From Astrothelium macrocarpum (taxonomy: Eukaryota; Ascomycota; Dothideomycetes; Trypetheliales; Trypetheliaceae), in contig JAGEMR010000008.1 in the NCBI GenBank assembly GCA_021030915.1, forward strand, positions 1 to 64,000: DNA of 64,000 bases, in the 5' to 3' direction. Positions 44,136 to 55,696 of this stretch are shown here, in pieces. The notes beneath the pieces are model-generated. The model ran no database searches. It was not told where the DNA came from and saw only the letters and a program-made list of their open reading frames with translations. How positions within the stretch are numbered: position 1 is the stretch's first letter; every line of letters starts with the position of its first letter. Made by a program: the position numbers and the translations under genes.

Positions 44136-46229
44136 GGGACGGTCTTTGGGCACGTAAAAGATGGAGGAAGACGCTACCATCATAGTTTTTTACTTGACAG
44201 CGAGCAAGACGGAATGTGGGAGGCTAGTAAATTTTGCCAAAGAAAACAGCTTGCATTTTCTATCGCGGCACACAAATTAGAGTAATTGAAGCTGAGAAGT
44301 CAGACTGAGAGAGAAGTTCCGAGGTAAGGCATCTTGCTGCATCTCGCTGCATCTTTCCTCAAGCCACCTACTCCATGCCTCCCGACCTACAACCCTGCAG
44401 TGTCTAAGCGATTCAACAAATGCTCCTAAAGCATCCGGATGGAAGCGTAGGACATAACGGTGCATCTGCTTGGAAAGATCCGACGCAGACCTTGGCAACG
44501 GACGCAAACAAACAAAACAAACACATCCATCCCACGAAAGAGACAGAGAGTCCCGGCTAAAAGCAGCAAGTCCGAAACGAGGGACATGCGATTTGGTGTG
44601 AGTGTTCACACAAATCAGGGTTCCTCTCACTTTAAAAAAGCTTTCTGACTGTTACATCACACCGGAAAAAAGATCGACGTCAGTCAAGGGATAAATAGAC
44701 GGGGACGAGGCTTACATTAGCGGATCTCAGCCAGCCTTAGCGCTGGCCTAAAACATACCTCTGTAATTGAACTCCACCTCCTTTATTATCTTGTTATGGG
44801 CCATGCATGCTAATCTATGAAACATATGCGATATTGCTTTAAGCATGATCATATACTAAATATGTAGGTCTTATTCCCAGGATCGAGTATTCAAGTCAAA
44901 TATTGGTCATTGTTCATGTCAATTGTCCATTAAAACCACTCCCCAAAACATGATAGCATCATTCCTGTCCGTAAGTAGACAGCTCCACTCAATTTTCTTG
45001 GTGGATAAGTCGTTTAACAAGGCCACATCCAGCGGTGCTCCACCAATTCTCTCCTGTCCCCTTCGAACCCTTCGCAGCTTCGAGTACGACCTCCGCTTTC
45101 TAGACTTTCCAATACTTCCTTCCTCACAATGCCGCTGCTCTACAGCCGTCGTGCCTCCCTCACTCCCTTGCGTCAATCTACGTATCACTCGTTGGTATTA
45201 CCCCTACTATCGTTGGGCCTTCGGCGTTAGACAATTAGGTTCTATAGCCCAATGGCAAATGCAACCATAACAAAGATAGACAAGCTCGTTAGTAGACCAG
45301 ACTAAGATCTATAGTAGACTCTGGGTCCAGTCAGTCGGATGTATAACACCGAAGCTGGTGGTGGCGTGGCTGACAGCAAAGCCGACGGCAAAGGCAAGTC
45401 TGCGTTTGAGAAGCACAGAGACGTAGAAAGCGCGGGAGGATAGGAAGAGCAGTAAGTTGGAGCTCGTGGAGATTGAGAGAGAGGGAGACTATGTGAGGGG
45501 ACTACAAAGGGGGCGGTTTGGCACTACCGAAGATATATATGGAATGGTCCGTAGCAAGTTAATACTGAATGCTTATAAAATAACGTTTCGACAAATCCGA
45601 TAAGCGATTGTCCCGGTAAAGCGGACAGAAAGAAAATGATTGGAGTGAGAAAGAGTAGTGCCAAGAACACTTCAAAAACCACGCCGATGAAAACGTACTA
45701 CAGGTGTTTGTACATGCCTCAACAGACACGAATTACAGATTTTCGCGATCAGGATATAGTACAGATGCCTTGAAATCAATCTTTGAATACCAGCATTCTT
45801 GCAGATCACACGATTTTGAGTCAGGTCAAATCAACACAACCACAAAAGCTACCGGCTGAGGGTGAGTACCTAAGGTACTAAAGTGGTCAGAAGATAGCAT
45901 ATATTAAATATATACGTCATTCACAGGCAAGACAATGTCCTCGGATAATTTAATAAGGAAACTAGGATCCGCGGGTACGGTTTGTTAGGGTCCTTATCAA
46001 GAGCCCCACTAGACTTGACTTTGAATTATTGCCCAGGATTGGGCTTGGTCTGATGACCCTCTGAACTTCATGACGCTTTCTTCTTTTCCAATTCACCTCG
46101 TGTATTCCTCCTTTTCTGGTGATACTGTTCCAATGTCTATCCCTGCACATCGGGCGTGTTGGTCCCATCTAATACCTTCCTCTTGATACGTGTCTCTGAT
46201 TGTAGACGTAGTTCACCGACACCACCGGG
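44136..46229. other. Gene-poor interval with small open frames
   Basis: 2.1 kb without a recognisable gene. A 34-codon plus-strand frame (45341-45445, MYNTEAGG start) and a 117-codon minus-strand frame (44277-44630) are the only items noted; neither has motifs. Between 45330 and 45510 the minus strand has a pyrimidine-rich run ending in a good AG acceptor, so a 5'-UTR intron or small gene is possible. Confidence 0.35.
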
Positions 46230-48251
46230 ATGAGTATTCCCAACAGTTTTCCTTCAACATGGGAAGAATACGAGCACGGCGGCCGACGAGGCTCCTCTGG
46301 ATCAGGTCAAAGTCGGGTTCGGTTTGATTCGGACCAGATGCCAAGCTCGGAGGATGGCAACGATCAGAGTTTGCACCCACCGGATGAGACGAATGGGCGA
46401 GGCCTGTTACGTAGGAGGTCGTCAATGTCGATGCGATTCGCATCACTCCGACAAGCGGGAGGCGTCAATAGTTTTGACAACTTTGCCAGATCGTGGCAGC
46501 GGGCAGCCGGCTTTGTGGAAGTCACTCCGATTCATCAATCCTTTGTATCTGTTGATGATGGCGGCGATTATGACCATGGTCGAAAGGCTGCGATTGGCGC
46601 TCCGTCAGGTGAAAGGACGTCGCTTCTTCGAGCTGCCTTTGAGAACGAGGGTAGGCGAGTCTCAGAGAATGCCGTGGTTGTCGACGATGAGACTCCAATA
46701 GCAGCGACAACTACTGTTCCGATAGAGGATGGGACTGTTGAAGACTCAATGGAACAACGACTCATTGAATCTCGAGCAAGAATTTCAAGTGATAACATTT
46801 TCTCGGTCTCACCGCATCTTGCTTCCCCCTTCAGCGGCAGCTATGGGACTATGTACGGCAGCCTTCGTGATCGTATCAATGAACCCGCAATGGAGCACGC
46901 TGGAAGATTGTTCAAGCAACAGCAAAGGGCTGGTTCTAGTGAACCGGACAAAGATCGAGAACCGCTCCTAGTTAAGCAAGTACAGAATGATGATGGGAAG
47001 ACTGTCAATGTTGTTGTCGGTCAATCCACCCTCCCACAAACCATCTTCAATTCCGTTAATGTTCTTGTTGGTGTCGGACTTCTAGCACTCCCTTTGGCAT
47101 TCAAATATGCGGGTTGGATTATTGGCATGCTATTCTTTCTGTTCTCGGCCATCTCTACTTCCTACACTGCGAGGCTTCTTGCGAAATGCCTGGACGTTGA
47201 TAATTCTTTAATTACGTTTGCTGATGTTGGATACGTGGCCTTTGGATCAAAGGCCCGGATAGCCATCAGCATTCTATTCACTCTTGAGTTGATTGCGGCC
47301 TGTGTCGCTCTGGTGGTTCTCTTTGCTGACTCCTTGGATGCTCTCATACCAGTTTGGAGTGTTTTGGAATGGAAGGTCGTCTGCGGTATTGTTCTCATTC
47401 CATTATCATTTTTACCGTTGCGGTTTTTGAGCTTCACTAGCGTCCTGGGAATTCTATGTTGCTTTGGTATAGTACTTGCCATCTTCGTTGATGGCCTCAG
47501 CAAGCCTCATCAACCGGGCTCGTTACGGGAACCTGCAAAGACCTACCTCTTCCCCGCAAATTGGGCCACTCTTCCACTGAGCTTTGGATTGATGATGTCG
47601 CCATGGGGTGGGCACGGCGTCTTTCCAAACATCTTTCGTGACATGCGTCATCCACAAAAATATGGCAGAAGTGTGAACATTACCTACATCTTCAGCTATC
47701 TTATCGATGTCGCCATTGCTGTTGCGGGATTGCTCATGTTTGGCAATGAAGTACGCGATGAAATAACCTCCAACCTCCTTCTTACAGATGGATATCCAAA
47801 GGGTCTTTCAGTGTTTATCGTCATTTGTATTGCCATTATTCCAATCACCAAGGTGCCCCTGAACGGTAGGCCCATCATAGCGACCCTGGAGATACTCCTT
47901 GGACTGGACGCCCGTACCCTGTCCACTGTTTCGCAATCCACCACGGGTGCCTCTGGTTTTACTAGAGGAATCTTAAGGATCGCTATTCGGACTCTGATAA
48001 ACGTTCTCTTTGTCGTGTTGGCAATCCTTGTACCAAATTTCGACCGCATCATGGGAATCATGGGGAGCGTTGCTTGTTTTACCATTTGTATCATCTTACC
48101 TCTAGCCTTCCATTTGAAACTCTTTGGGCAAGAGCTGAGTACGTGGAGATGGTGGGGTGAAATTACGCTAATGGGCGTGAGTATGGTGCTGGCGATTGCG
48201 GGCACTGTCGGAGCATGCTTACCCAAGGAGATGATGAGTCCGGAAACTTGA
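46230..48251 (+). CDS. AVT1-like vacuolar amino acid transporter
   Basis: Single exon of 673 residues. About 260 hydrophilic N-terminal residues (Ser/Arg-rich, with LLRRRSSMSMRFASLRQAGG, a possible sorting or phosphorylation region) precede 11 or so membrane segments of the amino acid/auxin permease family. The AVT1 signatures are clear: NSVNVLVGVGLLALPLAFKYAGWIIG, ADVGYVAFGSKAR, SPWGGHGVFPNIFRDMRHP and EITSNLLLTDGYPK. Yeast Avt1 imports neutral amino acids into the vacuole by proton antiport; a similar role is likely. The next gene (Get5) is convergent. Confidence 0.9.
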   Translation: MSIPNSFPSTWEEYEHGGRRGSSGSGQSRVRFDSDQMPSSEDGNDQSLHPPDETNGRGLLRRRSSMSMRFASLRQAGGVNSFDNFARSWQRAAGFVEVTPIHQSFVSVDDGGDYDHGRKAAIGAPSGERTSLLRAAFENEGRRVSENAVVVDDETPIAATTTVPIEDGTVEDSMEQRLIESRARISSDNIFSVSPHLASPFSGSYGTMYGSLRDRINEPAMEHAGRLFKQQQRAGSSEPDKDREPLLVKQVQNDDGKTVNVVVGQSTLPQTIFNSVNVLVGVGLLALPLAFKYAGWIIGMLFFLFSAISTSYTARLLAKCLDVDNSLITFADVGYVAFGSKARIAISILFTLELIAACVALVVLFADSLDALIPVWSVLEWKVVCGIVLIPLSFLPLRFLSFTSVLGILCCFGIVLAIFVDGLSKPHQPGSLREPAKTYLFPANWATLPLSFGLMMSPWGGHGVFPNIFRDMRHPQKYGRSVNITYIFSYLIDVAIAVAGLLMFGNEVRDEITSNLLLTDGYPKGLSVFIVICIAIIPITKVPLNGRPIIATLEILLGLDARTLSTVSQSTTGASGFTRGILRIAIRTLINVLFVVLAILVPNFDRIMGIMGSVACFTICIILPLAFHLKLFGQELSTWRWWGEITLMGVSMVLAIAGTVGACLPKEMMSPET

Positions 48252-48587
48252 GCACTGGTTTCACAGGCCTCGTATCTGTATTGAGTTCGGCGGTAGTGTG
48301 AATTTCAGCATTGGTGGTACTTTTCAGTCTTGACTGCATAGCGACGACAGGTGGCACTTTAAAAATACTTCATTCTCTTCAATGTGCGTTGTGAGCTTAG
48401 AAGGCCGCTGAGAAACATATTCGCAATTGCGTTATGCCATCTGATTTGCTAACTGAAAAGTGAACGCTTCATGATGCTCTTAACGGGTGTTCAAAAAACT
48501 GTCCACATGCGCCTGTGTGTCACTCTGCTTCCTGGGCGGAGAAATTCTTACAATACTGAACGTTCCTAACAAAAGTGGTCATTGCTA
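48252..48587. other. Convergent intergenic region, AVT1-like / Get5
   Basis: 336 bases between two converging genes, holding only 3' UTRs. No terminator-type hairpin was seen. Confidence 0.45.
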
Positions 48588-49362
48588 TCAGCTCTTCACT
48601 GCGTCTTGAAATATATTTGCCAATCTCTCTCCCTCCACACTGTCCTTCAACCTCATTCCTAACCATCCCTTCAAATCTGTCCAAAATTCCTCGCTCCGTA
48701 ATGTCTCAGCGCTTGATGGCTTTGATTGCACATTCTCCATCGGATTTTTCTTTTCGCCTCCAACACCTGTTCCACCCGGCGTGATTCCACCAGGAGTACC
48801 ACCCACCACCATGACGCTGAAATCTACTTCTGTGCCCCCTCCTTCAGCGCATTCCGCTAAAGTCTTCGAGTCAGCTACCGGCTTTTTGTTATATAGGATT
48901 TTGATCTTCTCGACTGTTGCCCCTATGCCCAACTTCTCGGCGAACTGTGCTTTGAGCGAGTGTATGCTAGTCGCGGCATCCAAGGACGGCAAGGTCAGAG
49001 TGGATGCGGGTCGGAGCGATTTGAGATGTGCAGTTATTTTGGAGGGTGCTGAACTAGGTGCATCTGTCATGAGTGTGTCTGAAGACTGTGCGCCGGGTGG
49101 GGGCATGGTGGTAGGCATTTTAGGAAGGATATACTATGCACATAGTAAGTATCTTCCCCAGCTGGTCAGGTCTTCGCAAAGCTCTACAAAACATGTAACA
49201 TACTGCAGGTTGAGCGAGAAGTTTTCTTGCATCTTCGACATGGTCTGGCGATAGCTTAGAGGGTTTTTGGTCAACAGTAGTAAGAAATTGCTTTGCGAAA
49301 CTGATCTCATTGACGTCCACTCCCTTCCCTTTTGGGGAAAATGACTTGAGATAGCTCTGCAT
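48588..49362 (-). CDS. get5: Get5/Mdy2, ubiquitin-like protein of the GET pathway
   Basis: Two exons (49362-49204 and 49133-48588; 70-nt intron) give 234 residues. Get5 works with Get4 and Sgt2 to hand tail-anchored proteins to Get3 for insertion into the ER. Residues about 15-53 (ISFAKQFLTTVDQKPSKLSP) match the Get4-binding N-domain. The ubiquitin-like domain is around residues 80-160 (ITAHLKSLR..., TSIHSLKAQFAEKLG, KILYNKKPVADSKTL). A Gly/Pro linker leads to the C-terminal dimerisation helix region (LRSEEFWTDLKGWLGMRLKD). The splice joins LAQPA to YILPKMP, the expected order. It is divergent from nop2. Confidence 0.85.
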
Positions 49363-49684
49363 GCTTAAACTTAATGTAATTGTGAAGCTTCTGGAGAATA
49401 AGACATTGAGCGGCAGGAAAATGTGTATACAATGGCATAGACTTCCATAAGACCTAAATGGTGTCGACACGAGATGGCCAGACGTCACTGTGGCTTACGC
49501 GCCTTCCTAGTCTTTTGTGGCTGGTGAGCTGGTCCAAGCACGAAATTTTTGGATCATCGAGTCGAAAATGTTGACTCTTGTACCAGCATACGTGCCCACA
49601 AGAACTACGTTAAATTGAATAAATCGATTCTGTATAGTGGGTCCAAACCTCGTCCTTGACTTAGGTTGTCCAGCAGCAGTAATC
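49363..49684. promoter_or_regulatory. Divergent promoter, Get5 / Nop2
   Basis: These 322 bases lie between two start codons pointing apart. No TATA box was seen, as expected for housekeeping genes. Confidence 0.5.
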
Positions 49685-51760
49685 ATGGGTACTGGGCGAC
49701 GGTGGAAGAAGCAGGGGCCTCCTCCATCACTGGACGAAGCTCTTGCGTATAAAAAGCGCAAGGCTGCTTCGGATACGGGCAATTCTTTGAAGAAGCAAAA
49801 ATTGGCGTCAATCAATGGCTCCGTCCGGAAAGGCCTGGCTCGATCAAAAGGCGCCAATGGCAATGCTCGAAATTACGCAAAGACCGATTACCAAGTTAAT
49901 CCAAGGCCGGTTACAAAGTCAAAGGCACAATCCGGCAAGCTGAAATTCACACGCTCTTCAGCAATCAATGAAGACGAAGAGCAAGGCATCAGCTCCGATG
50001 ATTTAGGCGAGCTTGATGGGTATGACGGTGCTATCCCAGAAGATGCCAGTGGGAGTGATCTTAGCGATATGGCAGACGACTTTAGCGATCTCGATGACCA
50101 ATCTGGAGACAAATCCCCAATCGAGGAGTTAGATGGCCCAGAAAACCAACTCCAAGAATCCAATTCGGACTTTGCTGATTCAGATGAAGATCCAAAAGAA
50201 GGCCTTTGGTCAGACGATGATGACGATGCCGAAGAGGCTCTGACAGCAGCTAACATTGAAGGCCTGTCGAACAAGTTAGACATTCAAGCAGCTCAAGATG
50301 CAGCAGATGCGCAAGCCGAATTAGAAGAACAAGCTCTTCAAACCAACATAGCCACAGATCGGCCGACTGTACTGGAAGGTATGGATGAGGATGATACAGG
50401 ACAGCCTTCATTTCTTGCGCCGAATCTCCAACTGCTCCGTACACGAATCACTGACAATATTCGAATCCTTGGAGACTTTTCAAATCTATCTGAGCCAGGC
50501 CGTTCACGCTCTGAATATACCACACAGCTTGTAAAGGATATTTGTACCTATTATGGATATTCGGAGTTCCTAGCCGAGAAGCTTTTTGGCCTCTTCCCAC
50601 CATCAGAAGCCTTTGCATTTTTTGAGGCTAATGAATCTCCACGACCTATTGTTATTCGCACAAATACTCTTCGAACACACCGAAGAGATCTTGCCCAGGC
50701 ACTCATCAATCGTGGTGTTACGCTAGAGCCTGTCGGAAAGTGGACCAAAGTTGGGCTTCAGGTATTCGAGTCACAAGTGCCGCTTGGTGCCACGCCAGAG
50801 TATCTCGCAGGTCATTACATGTTACAAGCCGCTTCATCGTTTCTCCCTGTCCTTGCTCTCGATCCTCAGGAGCACGAGCGTGTACTCGATATGGCTTCGG
50901 CACCCGGTGGTAAGGTCACGCATATTGCAGCATTGATGCGGAATACGGGATGCATATTTGCAAACGACAGCAACAAAAATCGAGCAAAAGCCCTTATCGG
51001 TAACATTCATCGTCTTGGTGCTAAGAATACTATTGTATGCAACTACGATGCTCGTGAGTTCCCCAAGGTAATTGGAGGATTCGACCGCGTGCTCCTCGAT
51101 GCACCTTGCTCAGGCACCGGTGTCATTGCCAAGGATCCAAGCGTGAAGACGAACAAGACACCTCAGGATTTTCTCCGTTTGCCACATTTGCAAAAGCAGC
51201 TTCTCCTCTGCGCCATCGACTCAGTTGATCATTCCAGCAAGACTGGGGGCATCATTGTTTACTCTACTTGCAGTGTCACCGTGGAAGAGAATGAGCAGGT
51301 TGTACAATATGCGCTCAACAAACGACCAAATGTCAAATTAGTCGAGACTGGGGTTGGTTTTGGCAAGGAAGGATTCGTAAGTTACATGAATAAGAAATTC
51401 CATCCAAGTATGAAGGAGACTCAACGCTACTACCCACACGCGTACAATGTCGATGGATTTTTTGTGGCGAAGTTCAAGAAGATGGGTCCGACCAAAGCCA
51501 ATGCCGAAACGAACGGACTACAGCATGATTCTGAGCTTGAAACACATGATGACGGAGCAGATGGGCAAGACTCACTGGACGATGGGATGCCTGTTGGGGA
51601 AGATGATTTTGGCGGATGGGACGAAGAAGAAGACCAAGAATACATTGAGCGAGCGAAAAGACAGCTATTGCGCAAGAAGGGCCTGAATCCCAAGAGCGAA
51701 GTATTTCCAGGTGAGAAGAAGATGAATGGGAGTAAGCGAATGTCGGCGAAATCTACATGA
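49685..51760 (+). CDS. nop2: 25S rRNA (cytosine-C5) methyltransferase Nop2
   Basis: Single exon of 691 residues. Nop2 methylates a cytosine of 25S rRNA in the nucleolus and is needed for 60S assembly. The N-terminal third is basic, then very acidic (DDLGELDGYD..., SDDDDDAEEA). The catalytic part has RPIVIRTNTL, the SAM-binding DMASAPGGKVTHIAALM, the catalytic Cys in LLDAPCSGTG and the second Cys in YSTCSVTVEENE. HPSMKETQRYYPH and DGFFVAKFKK close the domain. A charged C-terminal tail ends in Lys-rich sequence. I start at 49685 because an earlier in-frame Met (49637) adds an unlike stretch. Confidence 0.95.
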   Translation: MGTGRRWKKQGPPPSLDEALAYKKRKAASDTGNSLKKQKLASINGSVRKGLARSKGANGNARNYAKTDYQVNPRPVTKSKAQSGKLKFTRSSAINEDEEQGISSDDLGELDGYDGAIPEDASGSDLSDMADDFSDLDDQSGDKSPIEELDGPENQLQESNSDFADSDEDPKEGLWSDDDDDAEEALTAANIEGLSNKLDIQAAQDAADAQAELEEQALQTNIATDRPTVLEGMDEDDTGQPSFLAPNLQLLRTRITDNIRILGDFSNLSEPGRSRSEYTTQLVKDICTYYGYSEFLAEKLFGLFPPSEAFAFFEANESPRPIVIRTNTLRTHRRDLAQALINRGVTLEPVGKWTKVGLQVFESQVPLGATPEYLAGHYMLQAASSFLPVLALDPQEHERVLDMASAPGGKVTHIAALMRNTGCIFANDSNKNRAKALIGNIHRLGAKNTIVCNYDAREFPKVIGGFDRVLLDAPCSGTGVIAKDPSVKTNKTPQDFLRLPHLQKQLLLCAIDSVDHSSKTGGIIVYSTCSVTVEENEQVVQYALNKRPNVKLVETGVGFGKEGFVSYMNKKFHPSMKETQRYYPHAYNVDGFFVAKFKKMGPTKANAETNGLQHDSELETHDDGADGQDSLDDGMPVGEDDFGGWDEEEDQEYIERAKRQLLRKKGLNPKSEVFPGEKKMNGSKRMSAKST

Positions 51761-52704
51761 GAAAACGATTCTCTCACGTACTATTCGAATTATGACCTCC
51801 AGGCGCTTGTGATAAGGCACAGCGGCGCTTTTACTCCGTAGTGTCTCATCTATCCCAATCAGGCGGCTGTTGATGGTTGAGGCGCAAGTCGATGTGAGCA
51901 TTTCAGGAGAGCATTAACAAGGCGTGCGATGTTAGCAACTTCATCCAGGGCGTTCGTCTCCTGTGAAGAGGCACCCACTCACATGAGATAGCGTGATTAT
52001 ACCGGGTACGATGGTGGCTGAGAGGGTTTCTGAAAAAGCAACAACATGACTTTCGAGCTTTAAGAACGATTTTTGTCACGAGTCGATTGAATTGTCGTCG
52101 AGCGCCCACATAACGTGCTATGTTGAGGAACGAATTCCACCAAATGCTACACTCATCAAGTCGCATAGTACTAGGTTCATTGCTATCAATGCCACTTATC
52201 TCGCTATGGCGCCAGTAACCGGCTTTGCCTTTCTCCCCAATATGACTCAACGAGTCAAGTTTAAAATCGTCGAACAAATGTAATGCGATGCTCCTAGATT
52301 TGTGTACATTGCAATTTTGGTTGCGCTAAATAGGTCGACTTGGTTTTCTTGAATCTGAAGCAATGCAGAAACATTACAGTTTCTGGTCTGGTTTTTCAAG
52401 CACATTTAATCCAGATGATCTAGCTTACTAATCGTGCACGGTGTCATGAGTGTCAGTTTTTTTTCTGTGAAATATTACAACAACAATACAATCTTCCATC
52501 AGTTTTGCAAGACAGCATCAATTGAGTCTACCAACTCATCATACAGAGCCTAATGAGTTTCATCCGTGATGCTTGCGCGTCGCGGTGCTGACAGAATTTG
52601 ATCAAAAGTTTCACGCCTTCAACTCAAGCTCAATGTCGGCCAAGCAGAAACCTGAAAATTCTCCTAGCTCATTATTCTCGTCGTGTGGTGTTGAGAAGAA
52701 TAGT
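51761..52704. other. Intergenic region
   Basis: 944 bases with no recognised gene. A 124-codon minus-strand frame (51903-52277) has no motif. The boundary between the housekeeping block and the accessory block falls here. Confidence 0.4.
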
Positions 52705-54164
52705 TTAGACCATGTCAATACCACTATTTCCAAAGCTTTGCTCCACTTTTATCTTGTCCGAGGGGACGCTCTTCGCTGATCCGCCCTCTGCCGATTCGTG
52801 GTATACAACCACCATGTTGCTGTCTCCTGACAAGTCTCGTTTAAGCTTCTGGTTATCATCACTTCCAGACTGTTGGTCTTCCCCGCTTCTACTTCCCAAA
52901 GAGCGCAGGGATATGACCGATCTAATACTGTTGATGATAGATTGTGGGAAAAAGCCGGCGAAGAGGGGACGCATAGCAGGCATGCAAGCCCCTATTACAC
53001 CTAGACACGGCTCGACCGAGGTCCAAACGACCAGGTAATAATCATGATCTAGAACAACATTTAGTTGAGTTCATTTCAAGAATAAAATGCAGCGGAGTCC
53101 ACTGCTACACATCGGTCGTATTGTTAGAAACGATCTTACAGGTATAATCCACGTCCGAATCATCGAAACCCCAATATGATACTGTCCGGGCAATGCCTGC
53201 AACGATGACGCTTTGGAAATCTCGCAGTTAGTGCATTGTTGATAAAACAGATGACGTCTGAAAAGATCTCGTTCGATTTGTTGTACTTACAGCGCGCCAG
53301 TAATAAATATGAGCAACACAGCCACTTTGATTCTCATAGGCATCTGGAGCTTGAGAACTATAGGAAAAGGAAGGATAATGATAGCAACATCGCTCAAGAC
53401 ATTGAGAAGAGCGGCTACCTCATAGAACACCTGATAGACAAGACGCAAAATGCGCCAAGGAGATTAGCGCAATACTAGCCCAGCCTTCGTTGATAATTTG
53501 ACTCACAAAAGTATTGATGCATTTACCAACAGCAGTCTCTGAAGTTCCCCAGTTGTATGAGATGGGATTGCACTGAAAGATAGTAGTGAACAACACTGCA
53601 ATCCACCAGCAAAAGATGTACAGGCCAATGACCCATACTGCAATCTTGAAAGCCCTGGACACGAAGATTCGCCTATAGAAAACGAGCATGTAGGCTTTGA
53701 TAATTGGCATAGTGCACAAGTGCAGGATCTGAAGAGAGAACATGACCTGGAAAGAAAGTGTCAAAATCTCCATCCGCCTTAAACGTTTATTGAGCACCAG
53801 CAAATAGAGACAAACGCTCTCACCTGACCGTATGGTCGAAGCTCCCAGCCGTATGGGAAACCGGCTTCGGGACCCGAGTTCTGGAAAATCTCATGTTCGC
53901 CAACTCGGGCAACAGTTGCGCCCACAATGTTATTGATGCAAACACCCCATGTTAAGATCTGATCCAGAGTTTAGCCATAGCTCATTCGCCACACCAATGG
54001 AACTTATAGAGGATACTGACAAGAGCTGACCCTATGAGGAAGTCGTCCAGCCTGTATCGTGTATTCTTCGGGTGTTGAGCCCAGAAACGAAATATGGCAG
54101 CGATCGTAGCTAACGATGCTAAAACAGCGCTTACAACGACAATTTTAGTGGCTCGATCGTTCAT
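52705..54164 (-). CDS. Rhodopsin-domain 7TM integral membrane protein (Pth11-like family)
   Basis: Six exons (54164-54021, 53958-53824, 53746-53507, 53430-53291, 53210-53140, 53048-52705) give 357 residues. All junctions keep the frame, and the seven-helix pattern of the fungal rhodopsin/Pth11-like family is complete: FRFWAQ...YRLDDFLIG in the first loop, ITLTWG-type helix 2, PYGQ|VMFSLQ, FTTIFQCNP, LNVLSDVAIIILPFPIVLKLQMP, FITGALVIVAGIAR and SVEPCLGVIGACMPAMRPLF. The C-terminal tail is Ser/Lys-rich and cytosolic. There is no N-terminal CFEM domain. Such proteins are putative receptors; the ligand is unknown. It opens the accessory block. Confidence 0.85.
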
Positions 54165-54367
54165 TTTAGGATGGTTATTGTCGACGGATGTGCAGAGAGT
54201 GAGAGAGAGAGAGCAAAAAATGAGAGGGTCAAAGTAAGACGGTAGCAGGACGAGTGAGAAAGCGAGCAAGAGCACAATAAAAAGCCCAGATAGTTAACTT
54301 CAGCCAATTACGTATATAAATCTCGTAGGTTGCAACAGTGCTCCTTGTCCCACGTCTTGCGAGAATC

Positions 54368-55033
54368 TTATAGGACAAAGATGGATACATGATTTTCCAG
54401 CATGCGGACGACAGAAGCACGATTAGATTTATGTGGTAGGACGAGGAGAGAAACGATAAAGGCGTTGTAGGATATCATCATATTAGACGGGAGATTGATT
54501 GTGAGGATGTAGATCATAAACGAGCGAGGCGAGAGCCCGTGAAATGAGACGCGTAGCGATCCAATTGTTGGCCAGGTACCTTCTACTGCTCCATCCTCAT
54601 CAGCCAGGCGATGGATCGTCTTGATATTGATACCTGTGCCTTTTCTAAGCGAGACTGCATATTCGCGGTCATCTTCGGCCGCTGGATGACCCGGATTATT
54701 TTTGCGGTGATCGTGCAAGAGCTGGGAAAAAGAAAGGTAGTTCTGCAATGGATGGTCATGATCGACGTGGACGCTTCCGCGTGTGGACAATGAAAGGACG
54801 ACTCTGTGAAAGGCAATGCACGTATCTAACCCCGTCTCTGTAAGAATCTGCCGGTAGCGAGAGGCATGATCCTGGAGCTGCAGAGTGACGGTCTTACATA
54901 ACATGTATTGAGCGATGCAGAACCACGGCACATTACATTCAAGATGAGGCGGCACGGTCCGCTCCTTGATAGAACGCCACGTACGTAAGTTGTTATGGGT
55001 ACATTCGCGTCCGGTATGCACGACGAGAGCCAA
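54368..55033 (-). CDS. Unrecognised open frame of 221 codons
   Basis: This is a continuous minus-strand frame with a Met start. The middle is rich in His and Asp; residues about 165-215 are hydrophobic (SFMIYILTINLPSN, AFIVSLLVLPH). I do not recognise the family. There is no convincing intron or signal peptide. It may be a real lineage-specific gene, an exon of a larger gene or chance. It is upstream of the 7TM gene on the same strand. Confidence 0.25.
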   Translation of the reverse strand: MALVVHTGRECTHNNLRTWRSIKERTVPPHLECNVPWFCIAQYMLCKTVTLQLQDHASRYRQILTETGLDTCIAFHRVVLSLSTRGSVHVDHDHPLQNYLSFSQLLHDHRKNNPGHPAAEDDREYAVSLRKGTGINIKTIHRLADEDGAVEGTWPTIGSLRVSFHGLSPRSFMIYILTINLPSNMMISYNAFIVSLLVLPHKSNRASVVRMLENHVSIFVL

Positions 55034-55696
55034 TGGGCAGATATGCCAGGTCCTACTACGCAGTTCGTGAGACCCTATTAATCGAGTATAGACAACCGGC
55101 TGACCTCTAAAACCGAACCGATTCCAATTTCAACACTATTTCATGTGGAGCTAAAATTTCTTAATATCAGCCGATTGGAATCGTACAATATTAGAAGTAG
55201 AGTGAAACGCTACTTCTGCAGAACTATGTAAATTACTTTTCATAGTATCTTTATTACATCTCGTGACGTACCTGGCTGCCGTAGTATCTACTTTGCAAAT
55301 CGGCTCAAGTCATGTATTTGGTAAGAGCCGCGGGACTGTTATGTACGCGATCGTAAAATAATCCATAGTCCAGGATTTTCAAGTCATAGACAAAGCCTCC
55401 ATTTACCCACTATTCGATTTCCTGAAGAATGTCGAAGAATTGTTGGTAGTGTTCATTGGTGTATCTAGCTAGCTACTAGCTGAACAAATTCGGTAGAATG
55501 TCTTCCAATACATCCATGCATCTCTCAGCTTTGCCACCAACTCATGATGTGTTGATGGCTACGAGAAGCATGCACAAATCAGGGAAACGCTTCTCAGCTG
55601 GTCCATGGTGAGGAGAACATTCCGGACCACCTTTCTCTTATGCCATCATAGTGTATCGCTGAATCGGTGGACGTCATCTTTGCATCCAAAATATAC
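55034..55696. other. Intergenic region
   Basis: 663 bases without a supported gene; the right part is downstream of the peptide precursor stop. Confidence 0.4.

Noticed and set aside
46324..46710. Frames antisense to or out of phase with the AVT1-like N-terminus
   Set aside because: Shadows; the main frame is continuous and matches AVT1.
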